Assembly: GCF_018812025.1 (NCBI RefSeq)
Contig: NC_063054.1
Span: 29,960,356 to 30,024,355, forward strand
DNA length: 64,000 bases
Reading direction: 5' to 3'
Source of the DNA: Megalobrama amblycephala
Lineage: Eukaryota > Chordata > Actinopteri > Cypriniformes > Xenocyprididae
Numbering within the stretch: position 1 is the stretch's first letter; each line of letters begins with the position of its first letter. This document shows positions 1 through 14,698 of the stretch, one piece after another. A program made the translations under genes and the position numbers. Below the pieces are notes generated by a model. That model was not told the origin of the DNA, searched no databases, and was given only the letters and a program-made list of their open reading frames with translations.

Positions 1-1400
1 AATAAAGCACATCAAATGCTATTAAAAATCGAATTCTTTGGTACTTAAGAAAACATAAATCAACAAATATATTTCTTTCCATATATTCATGGATGTCAAA
101 ACAACAACAGCAGCAAATTCAATTAATGTTAAACCATGAGTCAAAATGGAACTCATTCATTACACAGATTCATTAATTCTGAGAACTTTGTTTTTAAGCC
201 CAACAGTCATAATTTCTCTTGGGAAAAATAAATATTGCCATGTTTTGACTTTGCGTCAGGTTTAGGCAGATCTCCTTGGTAACATTATTTTGTGTTCAAG
301 CACAATTGTATGTAATAAGGGAGTGTTTTAGTAGTGATTGCACCAGGACTGGTAAAAGGAGATCACTGGAAATTTCCAGAACACAGAGGTAAGAGCGTGT
401 TGTACTGGGTAATGACCCAACCAGAGCAAGAAAGCTGCGCTTCACATCCAGGAGAGGAATGCAGACACTGCGTACTGTCCACTCCCTGAAATCACTCCGT
501 TGAACTCAAAGTAAACAGACAAAAGCTGAGCTCTAACATTTGTTTCACCATTTTTTATCTGATTATTTCATAGATGCATTTTTGTAGATGTTGTTTTTGA
601 TCATTTATTTTAATAAATTACAAAATATGTATGTCTGTTCTAAAACATCTATTAACAATGGAATATAAATGCAGCTTGAATGGAAAATCATCAACATTTC
701 ATATCCACTAGCTTAACATTGATAATCAAAATAAAACATAAGAAAGCCATATGCAGCAATATTTACAACCTTGAATTATATTTTAAAAATTAAACACTGT
801 AAAACTTCAACTCACTAAAATTGAAAAGTTTATTCTTTGTAAAATCAAAGTTACATAGATAATTATTAAATTTTTTCAATCTTTGAATTTAATGATAAGA
901 AATCAACATGAATGAACCTCTGAAGAGCATGTGTAAATCACAGAAATGACTAAAGGACAAGTTATTGAACTTGAAGATGTTAAATGTTTACTGCCAGTGG
1001 ACGTGCAAAACCAAATGATCACATCTGAATACAAAATTTTCACTTGTGGACTAAATAAAAAGCTAAACAGACTAAATAAAATACACTGACCTTGGGATCA
1101 ACTCTCCATCTTCATATAATTCTCCATTAACACACACACAAAAAAGAGTGTTTAGCTAACAGAGTGAGAGGGATTTTCTGGTCTCATTCTGACCAGCTAG
1201 CCAGTCAATCTATCCTCTCCCAAGTCTTTTTTTCATAACTATTCAGTACATGACATTTGAGCATTCCAGAGATCCCATGTCATTACACGGGTATGTCTTT
1301 ATTTGCTCATTAGGTTAACATGTCAGCCTACGACTTCGATTCCTCCATTGTACGGGGAGGGCGGGGGTCTGAGCGTGCCCAGTTATGGTGCGCGCAGAGG
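1..1400. other. Upstream intergenic DNA, no gene seen
   Basis: AT-rich sequence with no convincing exon on either strand. It precedes the atf3 promoter and may hold distal atf3 regulatory DNA, but I see no specific element that I can support. Confidence 0.5.
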
Positions 1401-1404
1401 GTTG

Positions 1405-1615
1405 CCTGATTGCATCATCGCAAAGACAGCTTTCCTGATACTATAAATAGGGTGACGTCACTCGCTCCGCCTCTAGTAGTAGTTCACGTCCTCCAGCCAT
1501 TAAAAGGGGTGATGCAACGAGCCGGCGACAACTGTAACTTTACCAGCTGAGCGCGAGAACACCTCCAGCCGGAGGAGAGCATCACAACACGCGCGTTTTA
1601 TTCAGTCAAAACAAG
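1405..1615 (+). promoter_or_regulatory. atf3: atf3 core promoter and non-coding exon 1
   Basis: A C/EBP-ATF composite octamer TTGCATCA lies at 1410-1417, a TATA-like ctataaata at 1441-1449, a full palindromic CRE TGACGTCA at 1453-1460, and a second TATA-like attaaaag at 1499-1506 followed at once by TGATGCAAC at 1510-1518. In the human ATF3 promoter an ATF/CRE site and a C/EBP-ATF element directly downstream of the TATA box mediate stress induction and autorepression; the 1499-1518 block has that arrangement. Transcription probably starts near 1530 (inferred, about 30 bp past the second TATA). Exon 1 is non-coding and ends at 1615 before a GTGAGT donor. Confidence 0.75.
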
Positions 1616-3031
1616 GTGAGTGACAACATTGTTTCGCTTGTTGTTTACGGGTTTTGTTGTAACTGTTCGAGAACACACTGGAAAATGTCTACGCTATGTT
1701 CTGATACATCAACTCAGCCAGTGACTGGTTTAAAAAAGGTTTTTGGGTTAAGCGATTGTATAGGTTAACAATCTTAATGTAGGCTACTTTATATTCAAAA
1801 CGTTAAATTTTATACTATATATAGGTTATTTATGTTGTAATGTATTTTTTTCTTCTTATCATAATCTAAGTTATCTTGTTCTCAAGAGTAGTTGCAAAAC
1901 GTGCGGAACTGGGCTGCAATAACTCATGTTGTAATATTTGTATAACTGATTATCATATGTAGGCTACTTCTTTTGGCGAATCGTTTTAGCCAACTGTAAA
2001 AATATTTACAACAATAACAGTTTACATTAACGACCAACACAGGCTACATTGTCACCGGATTAGAGCGTATTAAACCGTTAACGATGATAATTTGACAGGA
2101 TTTATTGATTATGTAGACCTGAATTGTATAGTTAGGGCATATATTTTACAAAATATTTGAGTATTGTAATTGAATGTAGTCGCATGACTTTTGAATAAAG
2201 CAGAAAGTGTGATATATGTAGGCTAAGCTATAAGTAATACATCACTGTAAAAAAAAATATTGACTGTGGTTGCCACTAAAAATAATGTGATGTTAAAAGC
2301 TTTACTATATATTTTACATTTCCTATGTTATTAAATTATATTGTGTTAAAATACTAACTTGTTTGAGCTACTCAAATCTGTCATTGTAAAAGTACTGAGG
2401 ATAAGAGAACGTGTGGTACAATTTAAGGCTTTAATGAGTTTCACTTTGATGAAAATTTGCTTCTGTAGCAACTGTGGACATATAATATAATAATAAGACT
2501 GAGCACAGTTTTACAAACACAAATCACCTTAAGGGTAACACATATTGTATTAAAATTATACTAAAAAATAACTGAACAATATAAGAGTCTACCTCTTTAT
2601 CACTAAATCATAACAATATTTTACCATAAAAGTGTATTTATGACCTTGCTAAATATGTTTTTCAAATGTAAATAAAAAATATTAATATATTGAAATAATG
2701 TATAAATATGTTTGATACAATTCTATAAATTCATACTTTTTTTTCTAGAATACATTTTTACAGTATTTGACAGTGCAAGTACATGTATTGATTTTTTATT
2801 TTTATTTTTTTACAGTTAATCATTCAATATGTTTTTACTGTAGCATTTTTACTTTCTAACTATTTTACATACTAACTTTTTTTTTTTTTTTTTTTTTTTT
2901 TAAGTCAGTAGTATAATATTTTATAGAGAAGGGAGGGGGTAGAATGTGTAACTGACTACAAAAAGTTTACTATGATGTTTCCACATTACTACCATGACTT
3001 AAATCTTGCCTCATATGTTTTAGATTTCGGA

Positions 3032-4669
<1,638 letters not shown>

Positions 4670-6725
4670 ATCACAAACTGTACAGGCAAGAAGCTAATGG
4701 CTCCGCAGTCCTCGCCAAGGAACACTGGGAGGTTCACCCACGTTATAAAGGACTAAACACGGGTGCCTGCCATGCTGCCACTCAAGGTCGGTCTGAAGTA
4801 CACTGAAAGAGACTGTTAAAGCACTGAAGTGTTGAAGGACGTCTGATGCGTTTTTCTCTTATTTAAATGTGTTCGTAAAGGTATGATATGCTTTTTGTAT
4901 GCACCAAAGCTTGATGTCATGTTGATGCTAGAACAACATGATTTCCTTTATTTATCAGCTTGTTGGTTAAATTAAACCCTGGCGGTGTGTTTGACAGCAA
5001 GTACTATTCTAGTGAGGGGGAAAATGTAGTGATTTGTGTGTATCTTTTTCAATTTTTGGCAGACATACAGGGTGATGAATGAAGTTGTTTAGTTTAGTTA
5101 CATATTTATCTGTGCCCTCTGCCTTGTTAAGTGTCCACATAACATGCCACGTGAAGTATTTCAAGCTGCTACTAATCTCTCAGGACTTGGTCTATATATA
5201 TTACAGGAAACTCTAACTAAAACAGATAAAATAACAGGGAAGTCGACGCGGAGTGGACTTTGAGACGCTACTTACAAGGAAGTCCCTACCCTTCACCACT
5301 GAAAGCCTATCTATCACCTCACCCATCTGACTATATTGTTGTTACAATGCTGTGAGCAGGAGGGTCTGCGTTTATCAGCACACTGTAAAAAAAGAAAAGA
5401 AAAAAAGAGTGTTTTTGTGCTTTTAGCAAGGACATGCTTATTTTCTGATGTATACTGTAGCTGTGTGTTGTTATTGTCTAGATGCACAAACTTCTACACT
5501 CCCAGCTAACAGGGAATGTTCTCAGAACGTTCTGACAAGGTTCTCTTGAAGTCACGAGCAAACCTTCTTCCAGTAACGTTAATAGTAGAATGTTCTTTCA
5601 AAGCTATGTGGTTTTTAATAATGTTCTCAAAATGTTGTTTATACATTGTTCATGGAACATTTTTTTTTCTGAAATGTTTGTCTACTTACAACTTGTTTCA
5701 GAACAATCAGAGAACATTCAAAATGGAACATTCCAACCCAATCTCATGTCAATTCGTACGTATTTGACGAGGTGGCTAATTCGTATGAATTCATACAACC
5801 TCACTCGAACAAATTTGTCCGAATTTTGCTAAATCGTATGTATTTTATGAGTTTGTACGAATGACCTACCCCTAACCCCGCCCCTAAACCTACCCATCAC
5901 CCAAATTAGCCACCACGAGATAGCCTAGTGTTAAACATTCCCTTAACGTTTCCTCTAACGTTTGCATAACCAAGAAACCTTTGAACATTTTTTTTACAAA
6001 TTGTAACGTTTTCGTAACTTAATGGGAATGTTAGCAAAACGTTCTTAGAACATTTTTGTGAGCTGGGCTTATCCTAAATGAAAAAAAAAAAAAAGAAGCT
6101 TAAAATATTTTATGTAATGCTTAAACTTTTCAACGTAAAGCTCTTAATAATTGTCTTGCTATGTTCCTGGATCATGTGTCAAGCAATTTTAGTGTCACGC
6201 CATGTTGTTAGTAAAGGAACACATGCCACAAGACATCTGATCAGGCAGTGTGACTGCATTGCTTAATATTACAAAAAGGTGTAAGAAATTTTAAAAACAT
6301 CACTCCATTTCTACTAGACAGAGGAAAATCCCTTATTGTTTCACAAACTTCTGCCTCTTGTTTTTGAGTATAGTCTAAATTTATGTTTTGTCATGTACTG
6401 AAAGGTTAAGTGACGCAGGCGTCAGGTAGCTTTTTCCTTTTTTTTTTTTTTTGTATTTGTTCAAACAGGCATGCCACAAACTGTGGTACTACTGACATTT
6501 AATGTGTAATAAAGACACATTGCGGTTAAAACAGGTTTTATCCATCACGCCATTTCTGTCCACATCAAAGTGTTCAAGTGCAATTGCTACCAGAAGTCAT
6601 GATTGAGAAGATAATGGCCTGCAACATTCAATTGCATATTTATATGAAATATATATATGGCTTCATTTTGACTGTCCGTTGTTTGTTTTTGATACTTTAT
6701 TAATAAAAAATGATACCATTTGAGT
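4670..6725 (+). other. atf3: atf3 3' UTR with inserted repeats
   Basis: AATAAA signals lie at 6508-6513 and 6702-6707, and none was seen closer to the stop codon, so the 3' UTR is inferred to be about 1.85-2.05 kb. ATTTA pentamers at 4861-4865, 4950-4954 and 5104-5108 fit an unstable immediate-early mRNA. A terminal-inverted-repeat element occupies 5501-6066. The true 3' end has not been demonstrated. Confidence 0.55.
5501..6066. mobile_element. MITE-like element in atf3 3' UTR
   Basis: The left end reads cccagctaacagggaatgtt and the right end ...gttcttagaacatttttgtgagctggg, so the termini are inverted (cccagct/agctggg) and the interior is rich in GAACGTTC-like motifs. A second repetitive block (about 5735-5930), with aattcgta motifs and paired gtggctaat/attagccac arms, sits inside it and may be a nested insertion. 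No transposase is present. Confidence 0.6.
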
Positions 6726-6729
6726 CATT

Positions 6730-8592
6730 CTTTGCTGTCATTATTGAAGTCAAATGTGATTAAGAGATAACCAGATTGCATCAGAAGAGGCAACACCTGA
6801 ACATTGTTACTTTTTAAAGCATACTTGACGTGTTCAAAAAAGCAGTCGTGTTGACATATTTGCCGTAGGGCAAGTCCACACATGTATAACCTGAGAGACG
6901 TGCTGACTGTAACGCTTGGGTTGATGGAGTTCATCCAGCCAGAGAGCAATGATTCAGCATTTTTGCAGATTTGAATGATTATTACTGTTAAAGTGGGCGG
7001 TTCAAGGGAAACACATATTATGTTTTGTAATTGATTAAAGATGAGGATAGCACTGGAAGGCTTCTAGTAAAAGTCTTCTGAAATTCATTGGAAAGCTCAA
7101 AACGGCTAAGGAACTCTTGGCTTTGGCAATACCTGCGTGTGTTTTGGTAACTCCCTTTTTGGGGAAAAAATCGGGAATTATTCAGAATTCTGAATAATTG
7201 CTAGCAAATGCCTTGGTTTGTTTTTCTAAAAAACTATTCTAGAAAAAAACGTGGTTGTACAGGAACTAAAAGTACCTTTTAAACATTTCTCTTTGAGAGG
7301 GAGTAACTTAACGTGACTATCATTGTTTTAGCAGTGATAAACACACACACACACACAAATAGAGACACTGCCTAACTGTCAGTGGTTATCAATAGCAAAT
7401 ACATCAACAGTGGCTTTTTAATGCAACCAGGCAATGTTGTAGAACTTCTACCAAATATATAATTAAAAGATCTTACTTCTTTTTATTGTTAATGTTCTAA
7501 GAGGCTTTTTTTTGTCAAATGACAAAATGAAAATAGCTGTTAATTCTAATATGGCACTAAATAAATAAATAAAAATAAGGTTCCAAGGTTGATATTCTCT
7601 GCCAGAGTCTCTGATGAGTTAAATATCTTATATGGCCATAGATAATCTTACTGTTGAATCCATTTAAATTAAAAACCATCATTGCTTTGTGCTCCACCCT
7701 TTCCGTGATCCACAATAAATAAAAAACGTCCCTTTTAGTCTTTTTATCTGCTGTGCTCCAGTTTACTTTGAACTCGAGTCATTTTTTTGTTTGTCCCTTA
7801 GATCCCTTAAAGTAGAAAACATATTTATGTGGCAATCAAGTCTGAGTTGCTGCTCATTGCTTCATCACTGATGTCAAACATGTGATAATAAACTCTCAGA
7901 AATTACTCCCAGATAACTTCCACCTTTTTTCTGAAAACATACCATATTTTGCCCATAAAGAAGAAACTGTATTATCATCACCAGGAATCAAACACTCTTT
8001 GCTCACATTTGTTTCCCAATCAGTGCACAGAAATGAATCTGAGTCACTATTTGTGATTCTAATAATTCATCCAGATATGAATACACTTTTGTAACTAAAT
8101 GATCAGAATGCATAATATGGGACATGCATATTTTGAATGCGAAATAAACTTTTTCTGATTTCTAATCTATCTATACGATATACGTGCGTGTGATTTGCGC
8201 TCCTTTGACATCTTACACTGAGCTGGTAGTGAACCCGGTCTCAAACACCATGACCTGACTTTCACAGTAATTCAAGTGCACTTTGCCCTGCCAGAATGTG
8301 AGCCAACATGGTCACAGCCCTTGGCAATTAATGCAATCAGCGGAAACTTCTTATTCTGATGCAACCATTTAAAAGTGTTGCAATGGAATCTTCAGATGTC
8401 AAAAAAGGGTGTTGTAATGATATTTCAAACACCAGTGTTATAACATTTGGACATGATTATAATGATTTTAAAGTTTTGATGTAATGCGTTCATGACTGAC
8501 AGGTTTTTAACCTGTAAGATCGCAGGAATGCTTTACTCCTTCAGGGTAGTCTGTTGATATTACATTTGTTTTCCCTTGGCCCGTGTAGATTA
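6730..8592. other. Intergenic, nothing recognised
   Basis: Spacer between the atf3 and batf3 3' ends. It holds a short (CA)n at about 7330 and no convincing exon, RNA gene or named transposon. Confidence 0.5.
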
Positions 8593-8880
8593 AATGGATA
8601 GTTCACTCAAAAATGTCATTATTTACTGGCCCTCAAGTTGTCCCAAACCTGTATGGATTTCTTTCTTCTACTGAACACAAAAGATGATATTTTGAAGAAC
8701 AGATTCTGGTCCTCATTGACTTCCATAGTATTTTTTTCTTTTTTCTTTTCATACTTTGGAAGTCAATAGGGCCTATCAACTGTTCAGCCGACGACAGAAA
8801 TTCATACAGGTTTGGAACATCTATAGAGGGTGAGTAAATGATGACAGAATTTTAATTTTTGGGTGCACTAAACTTTTAAT
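8593..8880. mobile_element. MITE of the 'ggatagttcac' family
   Basis: Starts with ggatagttcactcaaaaatg and ends with the inverse-complementary tttttgggtgcactaaactttt, with a central palindrome around tccatag. The same termini recur at 20152, 20750, 22793, 29573, 40269 and 49654 in this window. Non-autonomous and non-coding. Confidence 0.8.
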
Positions 8881-9615
8881 GAATGCATAAAGCGAACAAT
8901 CTAGACCACTTCCTTCCCAATTCAATGGAAATGTCCCTTCTTTTTATTAGGGGGAGATCAAGGAAGTGTAGGTTCAATGGGAACTTCAATGTCCACATTC
9001 TTCTTCAAGTTCCTGTAAGGTTTCCAAGAGTTTTTAGATGTGAGGGCCGAGGGCAACCACCTACATTCGCTACCAGGAACTTTGATAAGGAAGGAAAAGT
9101 TACCATAACAGAATTTTCTGCCGCGAGGCGAAGAAGCTCAAGACACACCCCTAATTTCCCATTTCACAACACGTATTTGCATGCGCCTCTATTCAGATTT
9201 GAAAACATATTCACTTTAAAGACAATGCTAAACAGTTTCTGATAATCTTTTCTACTTCCTTCTATTTTCGTGACGTGTAGTGACGAGAAGAGACATTTAC
9301 AGCTGTGACACAACCCGAACTTTTACGATGTAGCCTATACATAATATTTGTTGCAAATATTGATTAAATTGATTATATACACTATAACTATATCTATTTT
9401 TCGGTATATTTATAATTTATAACTGATTAAATATATAGATAAAATTTTTTTTTTTTTAATGCATGTTCATTAGCAGTGTGTCCACTAGAGGGCATAACAA
9501 TCAAGGAATTGTAGTAGGCCATAAAAAGACATCAGATTATAAAGCACAGGCTTTAAACACGACATCAGACTATATGTAAACACCATGGTAAACACAGAAA
9601 ACCAGAAGTTTCTGT
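8881..9615. other. Intergenic block without recognised gene
   Basis: An open frame of 119 codons runs from 8883 to 9242 (+), but its product resembles nothing I know, it has no splice or coding signature, and it abuts a MITE. I treat it as chance. The block 8930-9240 is less AT-rich than its surroundings and could be regulatory (speculation). Confidence 0.4.
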
Positions 9616-9616
9616 A

Positions 9617-9703
<87 letters not shown>
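9615..9703. repeat. (TATC)n microsatellite
   Basis: About 22 near-perfect tandem copies of the tetranucleotide TATC between the atf3 and batf3 genes. Confidence 0.97.
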
Positions 9704-10660
9704 ATCTAATGTCCAATAAAATATTCAAAGACCCTGCTGTCTAAGATTAAATAAACTCAATTTATATGATTAAAGATTATATGAGGCTGACTTAATGGTG
9801 AACACTTTTGTAGACTATGTTTTTAAGACTTTATTAAGACATATGCATTTATTTAAAAATCATCCAAAGAAGATATTTTTACGGAACTTGCTCTGAGTCT
9901 ATGAAACTCTGTAACTGAAACTCTCTGATATTTTGGGAAAAGGTTCAAATCCAGGTATACAGACCTCTGTGACCAGAAAGTTAATAGAAGTGTTAGTTTC
10001 ATTACCATTTTGATTTATACAGGTTCTACCCTACTTGTACATACCAGAAGACCCAAATATGATGCATCATGTGTAAAATATTAACTTTTTATATCTTTGC
10101 AAACAGTATTATGAGGCTGTGCATCGTTGTAATCGCTGCATTTAAAACTTGTGTGCCAAATTAAAATTAAGCAATACTTTTTCTGTAGAAACTATATTCT
10201 TTACACTCATGCTAAACAATTCCATGTGTGCTAGCATAGTCATAAACAAATTTATCAATTATACTAAAACTTTCTATGTTTTATAAGGTTTTATTTTTTT
10301 TTACATTCTCTAGCAATGCTTTTTGACTTTAACGTTTTAAAACGAAAGTCAACAGATCCATGTGGAACTCTAGGACTTTTCAGAAGAGAATAGAAAACTG
10401 GAAGAGAAATATAGAAGTGTGTACCCTGCACTGGTTAGGAAGGTAAGTCCATGGGGGTTTGAGGAAGTGATACACTCAAGAAAAAAATCTGAACACCATT
10501 TTACCACAACCACCCCCAGATATGGTTTCAACACAAATGAGAGGAAAAAAAAAAACACTACACATTTAGTCCTTTTCTGATTTGATGACCTCATTTTAAT
10601 AGAAATTGTATCACTATTACAATTTAAGTAATACTGGATTTCAATCTGCATCTGCGTCAC
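9704..10660. other. Intergenic, nothing recognised
   Basis: AT-rich sequence downstream of batf3 on its own strand. No exon was identified. The open frame at 10370-10660 (-) is low-complexity and not credible. Confidence 0.45.
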
Positions 10661-11241
10661 AAACAGAGTAATTCCTTTTTATTAAAATAAAATTCTTCTT
10701 CTTCTTACAATACACACCCACAGCAAAACATGACCAAGCAAGACAGAATAGTAACACTGCCATTTGTGGTTATTTGTAATAGTGCAGCCATAACAAAGCG
10801 GCTGTAACAGAGTTTTGAAACTAACCTTTAGTATTTTGGTTGGATAGGCTCTCATAAAGCAGAAGTCCATTTTCGCATGTCGTTCATTCACAGTCCACTA
10901 ACTGTGGTATAACAGATGGTTTAGTTAGTGGTTATTTACTCTATCACAGTAAATACCAAAAGTGGAAGTATTCACGTGAGGCATGGCCATGGGAAAAGTA
11001 ACATATGACTACAGAGATCCTGTATTCTGAACGAAACCTGTCAAAAACGCAAAAGAGAAAGTTCGAGCACGAATTAATCATTCAACTGCATGCTAACGGA
11101 AAACACTGCATACTGAACTCACGGGTTAATACTTTAGAATAAAAAGCATAAAAACTGCATGCCGCTAGTATGCACGAATCACTTGTATTAAAGATAATTA
11201 GCTTAATTTATCCTTAAATGGAAATTCCGACATCGTGAGCA

Positions 11242-12065
11242 TCAGATGTGAATGTCTTGTGGCACTGTCCCTGTGGACCTTGTTGTTGAGGTCATACCAC
11301 AGTTCAAGACAGGGCACAAAGGCTCATGGGCTTTGAGGGCATCTGTTAAGCGTTGCTGTTCCTCTATCAAAAGCTGGACTTCCTTCCTCAGCAGGCTGTT
11401 CTCCTGTTCCAGACACTCATACGCCTGGTTACACAAAATTTCAGTATATTAAGTCAAAAACCACATCAATCACATTGGGCATTTGATGTATTTTCCATTG
11501 TCTGCCCACAATTGTCAACATATTTCTGTATGGGGCAAAATAAATGTTACATCTGCAGTTTACTGAGAGGAACAAACACTTAAATCAACATCTTCTACAT
11601 TCTATACAGTATATAATATGCAGGTGGCAAACCTCGTGCAACTCGTCAGCTCTCTGGGTTTGTCTTTTGCGGCTCCTCTGGGCAGCAACTCGGTTCTTTT
11701 CTCTTCTTTTCAACCTTTTCTCATCATCATCAGAGCTCTGAATAACAATCATATGTTGTATGTAAGTTATGATGTGTTGTTTCTTGAACATTTTACATTA
11801 CTGTGCAGGATTATTGTGTTAGTAAACCATAAAATCATTTTGAGTGGCACAGATCCAAAAGATGTGCTAGATAGAAAGTCTGATTTGTAAGTTATGTAGG
11901 CTACATTTTTACATATGATTTCATTAATAACATTGTTTATGCGTTTGTAAATATTCAAAGGAAAGAAACGAGCGTAAAGAAGTAACATACCTCACTCTTT
12001 CGAAACAACCGTAAAGCTGGAGCATCACTTCGAGTAAAGTTACTTGTCGCATTGAAAAGTGACAT
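11242..12065 (-). CDS. batf3: Batf3, small basic leucine-zipper factor
   Basis: Nuclear bZIP protein of the BATF family, which dimerises with Jun and cooperates with IRF factors; mammalian BATF3 is required for cross-presenting dendritic cells. Coding exons on the minus strand are 12065-11991, 11737-11633 and 11424-11242 (all phase 0), total 120 residues against 127 in human. Exon 2 encodes the acidic lead SSDDDEK and the basic region with NRVAAQRSRK (residues 40-49). Zipper leucines are at L58, L65, L72, L79 and L86. The block EPLCPVLNCGM corresponds to the human MCPLLLCPM region and favours Batf3 over Batf. There is no transactivation domain, as usual for the family. A minus-strand AATAAA at 10677-10682 suggests the 3' end. 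It converges with atf3. Confidence 0.94.
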
Positions 12066-12600
12066 GGCAGGTGCAGGAGAGCACGAGCACAGTGAAGATT
12101 TACGTCCACTAAACTGGACAGAAAATTAAAGCAAATTACGAGGCTGTGTTAATTAGCGCAAAGTTAGCCATTTTTAAACTGTCAGTCAACGTGCTACAGT
12201 GACATTAGTGATTTCTTGCAAATGCCATCGGCGGATGTTCTTTGAAGTCACGTGGTGCTCTCGAGGACGCCAGTAACTTGTCAGTGTGAAAGTTTTCGCT
12301 TTAGGGTCATTCCACGAAATGACCATTTTGAAATGGTGCTTTTTAATTTAAGCATTCTATGAGGCAAACAAATAAGTTACATTACGTTACGTTAATAGCC
12401 TACGGTGGCATGTGACTTATAAAAGATAACATGATTTGACAGTTTTACAGTTCATTTAGCCATTATTGTGCTCAAAGTTATGACACTATAATGGGTTTAT
12501 TAGAAATAGAATTTAATCCCAATATTCTCGTCAATCCATTTACTTTACAAATGTGTCAGTTTAATGACCAAAAACGACTTCTTAATTAAAAATATGATGT
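12066..12600 (-). promoter_or_regulatory. batf3: batf3 5' UTR and upstream region
   Basis: Region 5' of the batf3 start codon on the minus strand. It is less AT-rich near 12200-12300 and contains a CACGTG E-box-like cacgtgg at about 12249. No clear TATA box was found, and the transcription start is not fixed. Confidence 0.35.
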
Positions 12601-12835
12601 GTACAGTGCTCAGCGTAAATTGAAAAGTAACATTTTAAACAATATCTCAATGAACACAAAAACAATTTCCAAAATGTTGACAAGACTAAGTTTAATATAA
12701 CATATGTTTAACTTATAACATGAAAGTAAGGTTAATAATAGAACTTAGATTACACATTTTTCAGTTTTACTCAAATTAGCGTGATGCAAAAATGAATACA
12801 TCCCACAACAAAAACTGCTACATCTAGTACTTTGT

Positions 12836-14698
12836 ATGGCCTCCATGATTTTTAATGACAGCACCAAGTCTTCTAGGTGTGGAATGAACAAGTTGGAGAC
12901 ATTTTTCCATTCTTCAAGAATGAGCTCCGGATGCTGGATGGAGAGTGATGCTCAACATGTCTCTTCAGAATTCCCCATAGGTGTTCGATTGGGTTCAGAT
13001 CAGGAGCCACTGAATCACTTTCACCCTGTTCTTCTTCAGAAATCCAACAGTGGTCTTAGATGTGTGTTTAGGATCATTGTCATGCAGAGGTGTAAAGTAC
13101 CTGAGTAAATGTAATTAGTTACTGTACTTAAGTATCTTTTTGGCTACTTTGTAGTTGTACTGAGTATTAAAGATATCGGCAACTTTTTCTCTCTACTTGA
13201 CTACATTTTTAAGCATGTAAATGTACTTTTTACTGCACTATATTTGTGATGAGTAATGCAATTACAAATTACATTTTTCATGGCAACTAACTTTTTCTGC
13301 AGCAGTTTGTTTCTGATATAAAGAAGCAATATCACCATCTAAGGGCATTGAAGGTACTATATCTTGTGCATTTTGCCTTTACTCATCCAAAACTTGTCAA
13401 CAAGCACACTTTACGTGAATGCGAGTGCATTAGCAGGTAGTTGCTAATCGCGGATGTTTTATTTATTAGATGAGGAAATGACTGCAGCTGGTGATGAGGC
13501 TCAAACCAGCACATACAGTAGACTTTGACTATTTCATTTTACTTAACATTGTTTTATTTATCCGCTATATTGACCATTTTGAAGGATATTGGTTTACTTA
13601 TGGCCTTTCTGTGCACTTGAGCTCAACTGAGACTTGAGAGTTTGTAGACGTTTAAAAGGTTGTTGTGTCGACCTTGATTTATTGCAATATTGAGGTGTTC
13701 AGTTTTAGTTTGATTTTAGAAAATAAACTTGATTTCTCATCTTACAAATCAATTATTTCTTATTTTCACTGGCATGTCTCTCAGGACTATCTCTGAGCCT
13801 ACATTCAGCATGAGTAAAATACTTAAATACTGTTAAACTCAGATACTTTAAGACTCTTACTCAAGTCGTATTGGAATTGGTTACTTGTAACTTGTAATTG
13901 AGTCATTTTCACAATTTGTAAGGTATCAGTACTTTTACTCAAGTATGGTTTTCAGGTACTCTTTACACCTCTGTTGTCATGTTGGAAAAGTGCACGATGA
14001 CCAAGGGCACGAAGTGAAGGTAGCATCTTCTCTTTCAGTATAGAGCAGTACATCTGTGAATTCATGATGCCATCAATGAAATGCAGCTCCCGACACCAGC
14101 TGCACTCATGCAGCCCCACATAAGGACACTGCCACCACCACATTTCACTGTAGGCACCATGCATTTTTCTTTGTATTCCTCACCTTTGCGACGCCATACA
14201 GTTTTGAAGCTTAGTTCCAAAAACATTTATCTTGGTTTCACCACTCCAGAGTATAGAGTCCCAGTAGTCTTTATCTTTGTCAGCATGGGCCCTGGCAAAC
14301 TCTAGGCGGGCTTTTTTATGCCTGGGCTTTAGGAGAGGCTTCTTTCGTGGACGGCACCCATGCATGCCATTCCTCTGCTGTACTATGTCATGGGAAATAG
14401 TCACCCCAGTTTGGCTTTCTACTTCTTTAGATAACTGCAGTGAACTTGCATGCCAATTTTCTTCAACCCTTCTCATCAGAAGACGCTCCTGTCGAGGTGT
14501 TAACTTCCGTGGACGACCTGGACGTCTCTGTGAGATGGTTGCAGTTCCATCTTTTTTACATTTTTGTACCACTTTTGCTACAGTATTCTGACTGATAAGT
14601 AAAGCTTTGCTGATCTTCTTGTAGCCTTCACCTTTCTGGTGTAAAGAAATTATTTTCTTTCTCAGGTCTTGTGACATTTCTCTTCCATGTGGTGCCAT
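12836..14698 (-). pseudogene. Tc1-like transposase, broken
   Basis: Minus-strand reading from Met at 14698 gives an N-terminal paired-like helix-turn-helix (SQDLRKKIISLHQKGEGYKK), a GRPRK hook at about residues 60-64, and a recognisable start of the catalytic domain (DSILWSGETKINVFG). The frame then closes at 14180. Homology resumes in another frame around 13985-14160 (MYCSILKEKMLPSLR) and is then interrupted by the 889-bp insertion at 13085-13973. It would have cut and pasted the surrounding element; the frameshift and insertion make it inactive. Confidence 0.9.
13085..13973. mobile_element. Non-autonomous hAT element nested in Tc1
   Basis: Inverted termini cagaggtgtaaagtacctga and its complement at the right end (one small indel), with an exact 8-bp duplication TTGTCATG at 13077-13084 and 13974-13981. 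An 8-bp duplication is the hAT signature. Length is 889 bp with no transposase frame. It sits inside the transposase pseudogene and so is younger than the Tc1 copy. Confidence 0.93.

Noticed and set aside
2972..3031. An in-frame ATG upstream of the chosen atf3 start
   Set aside because: It lies before the splice acceptor at 3022-3023 (gttttag), while the MMLQHPG start at 3032 matches other ATF3 proteins.
8883..9242. 119-codon plus-strand open frame between atf3 and batf3
   Set aside because: No recognisable family, no splice partners, begins at the edge of a MITE and has unremarkable composition. Mammalian FAM71A lies in this interval, but nothing here resembles it.
10370..10660. 96-codon minus-strand frame near the batf3 3' end
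   Set aside because: Low-complexity Phe/Ser-rich translation with no homology; most likely batf3 3' UTR or flanking DNA.
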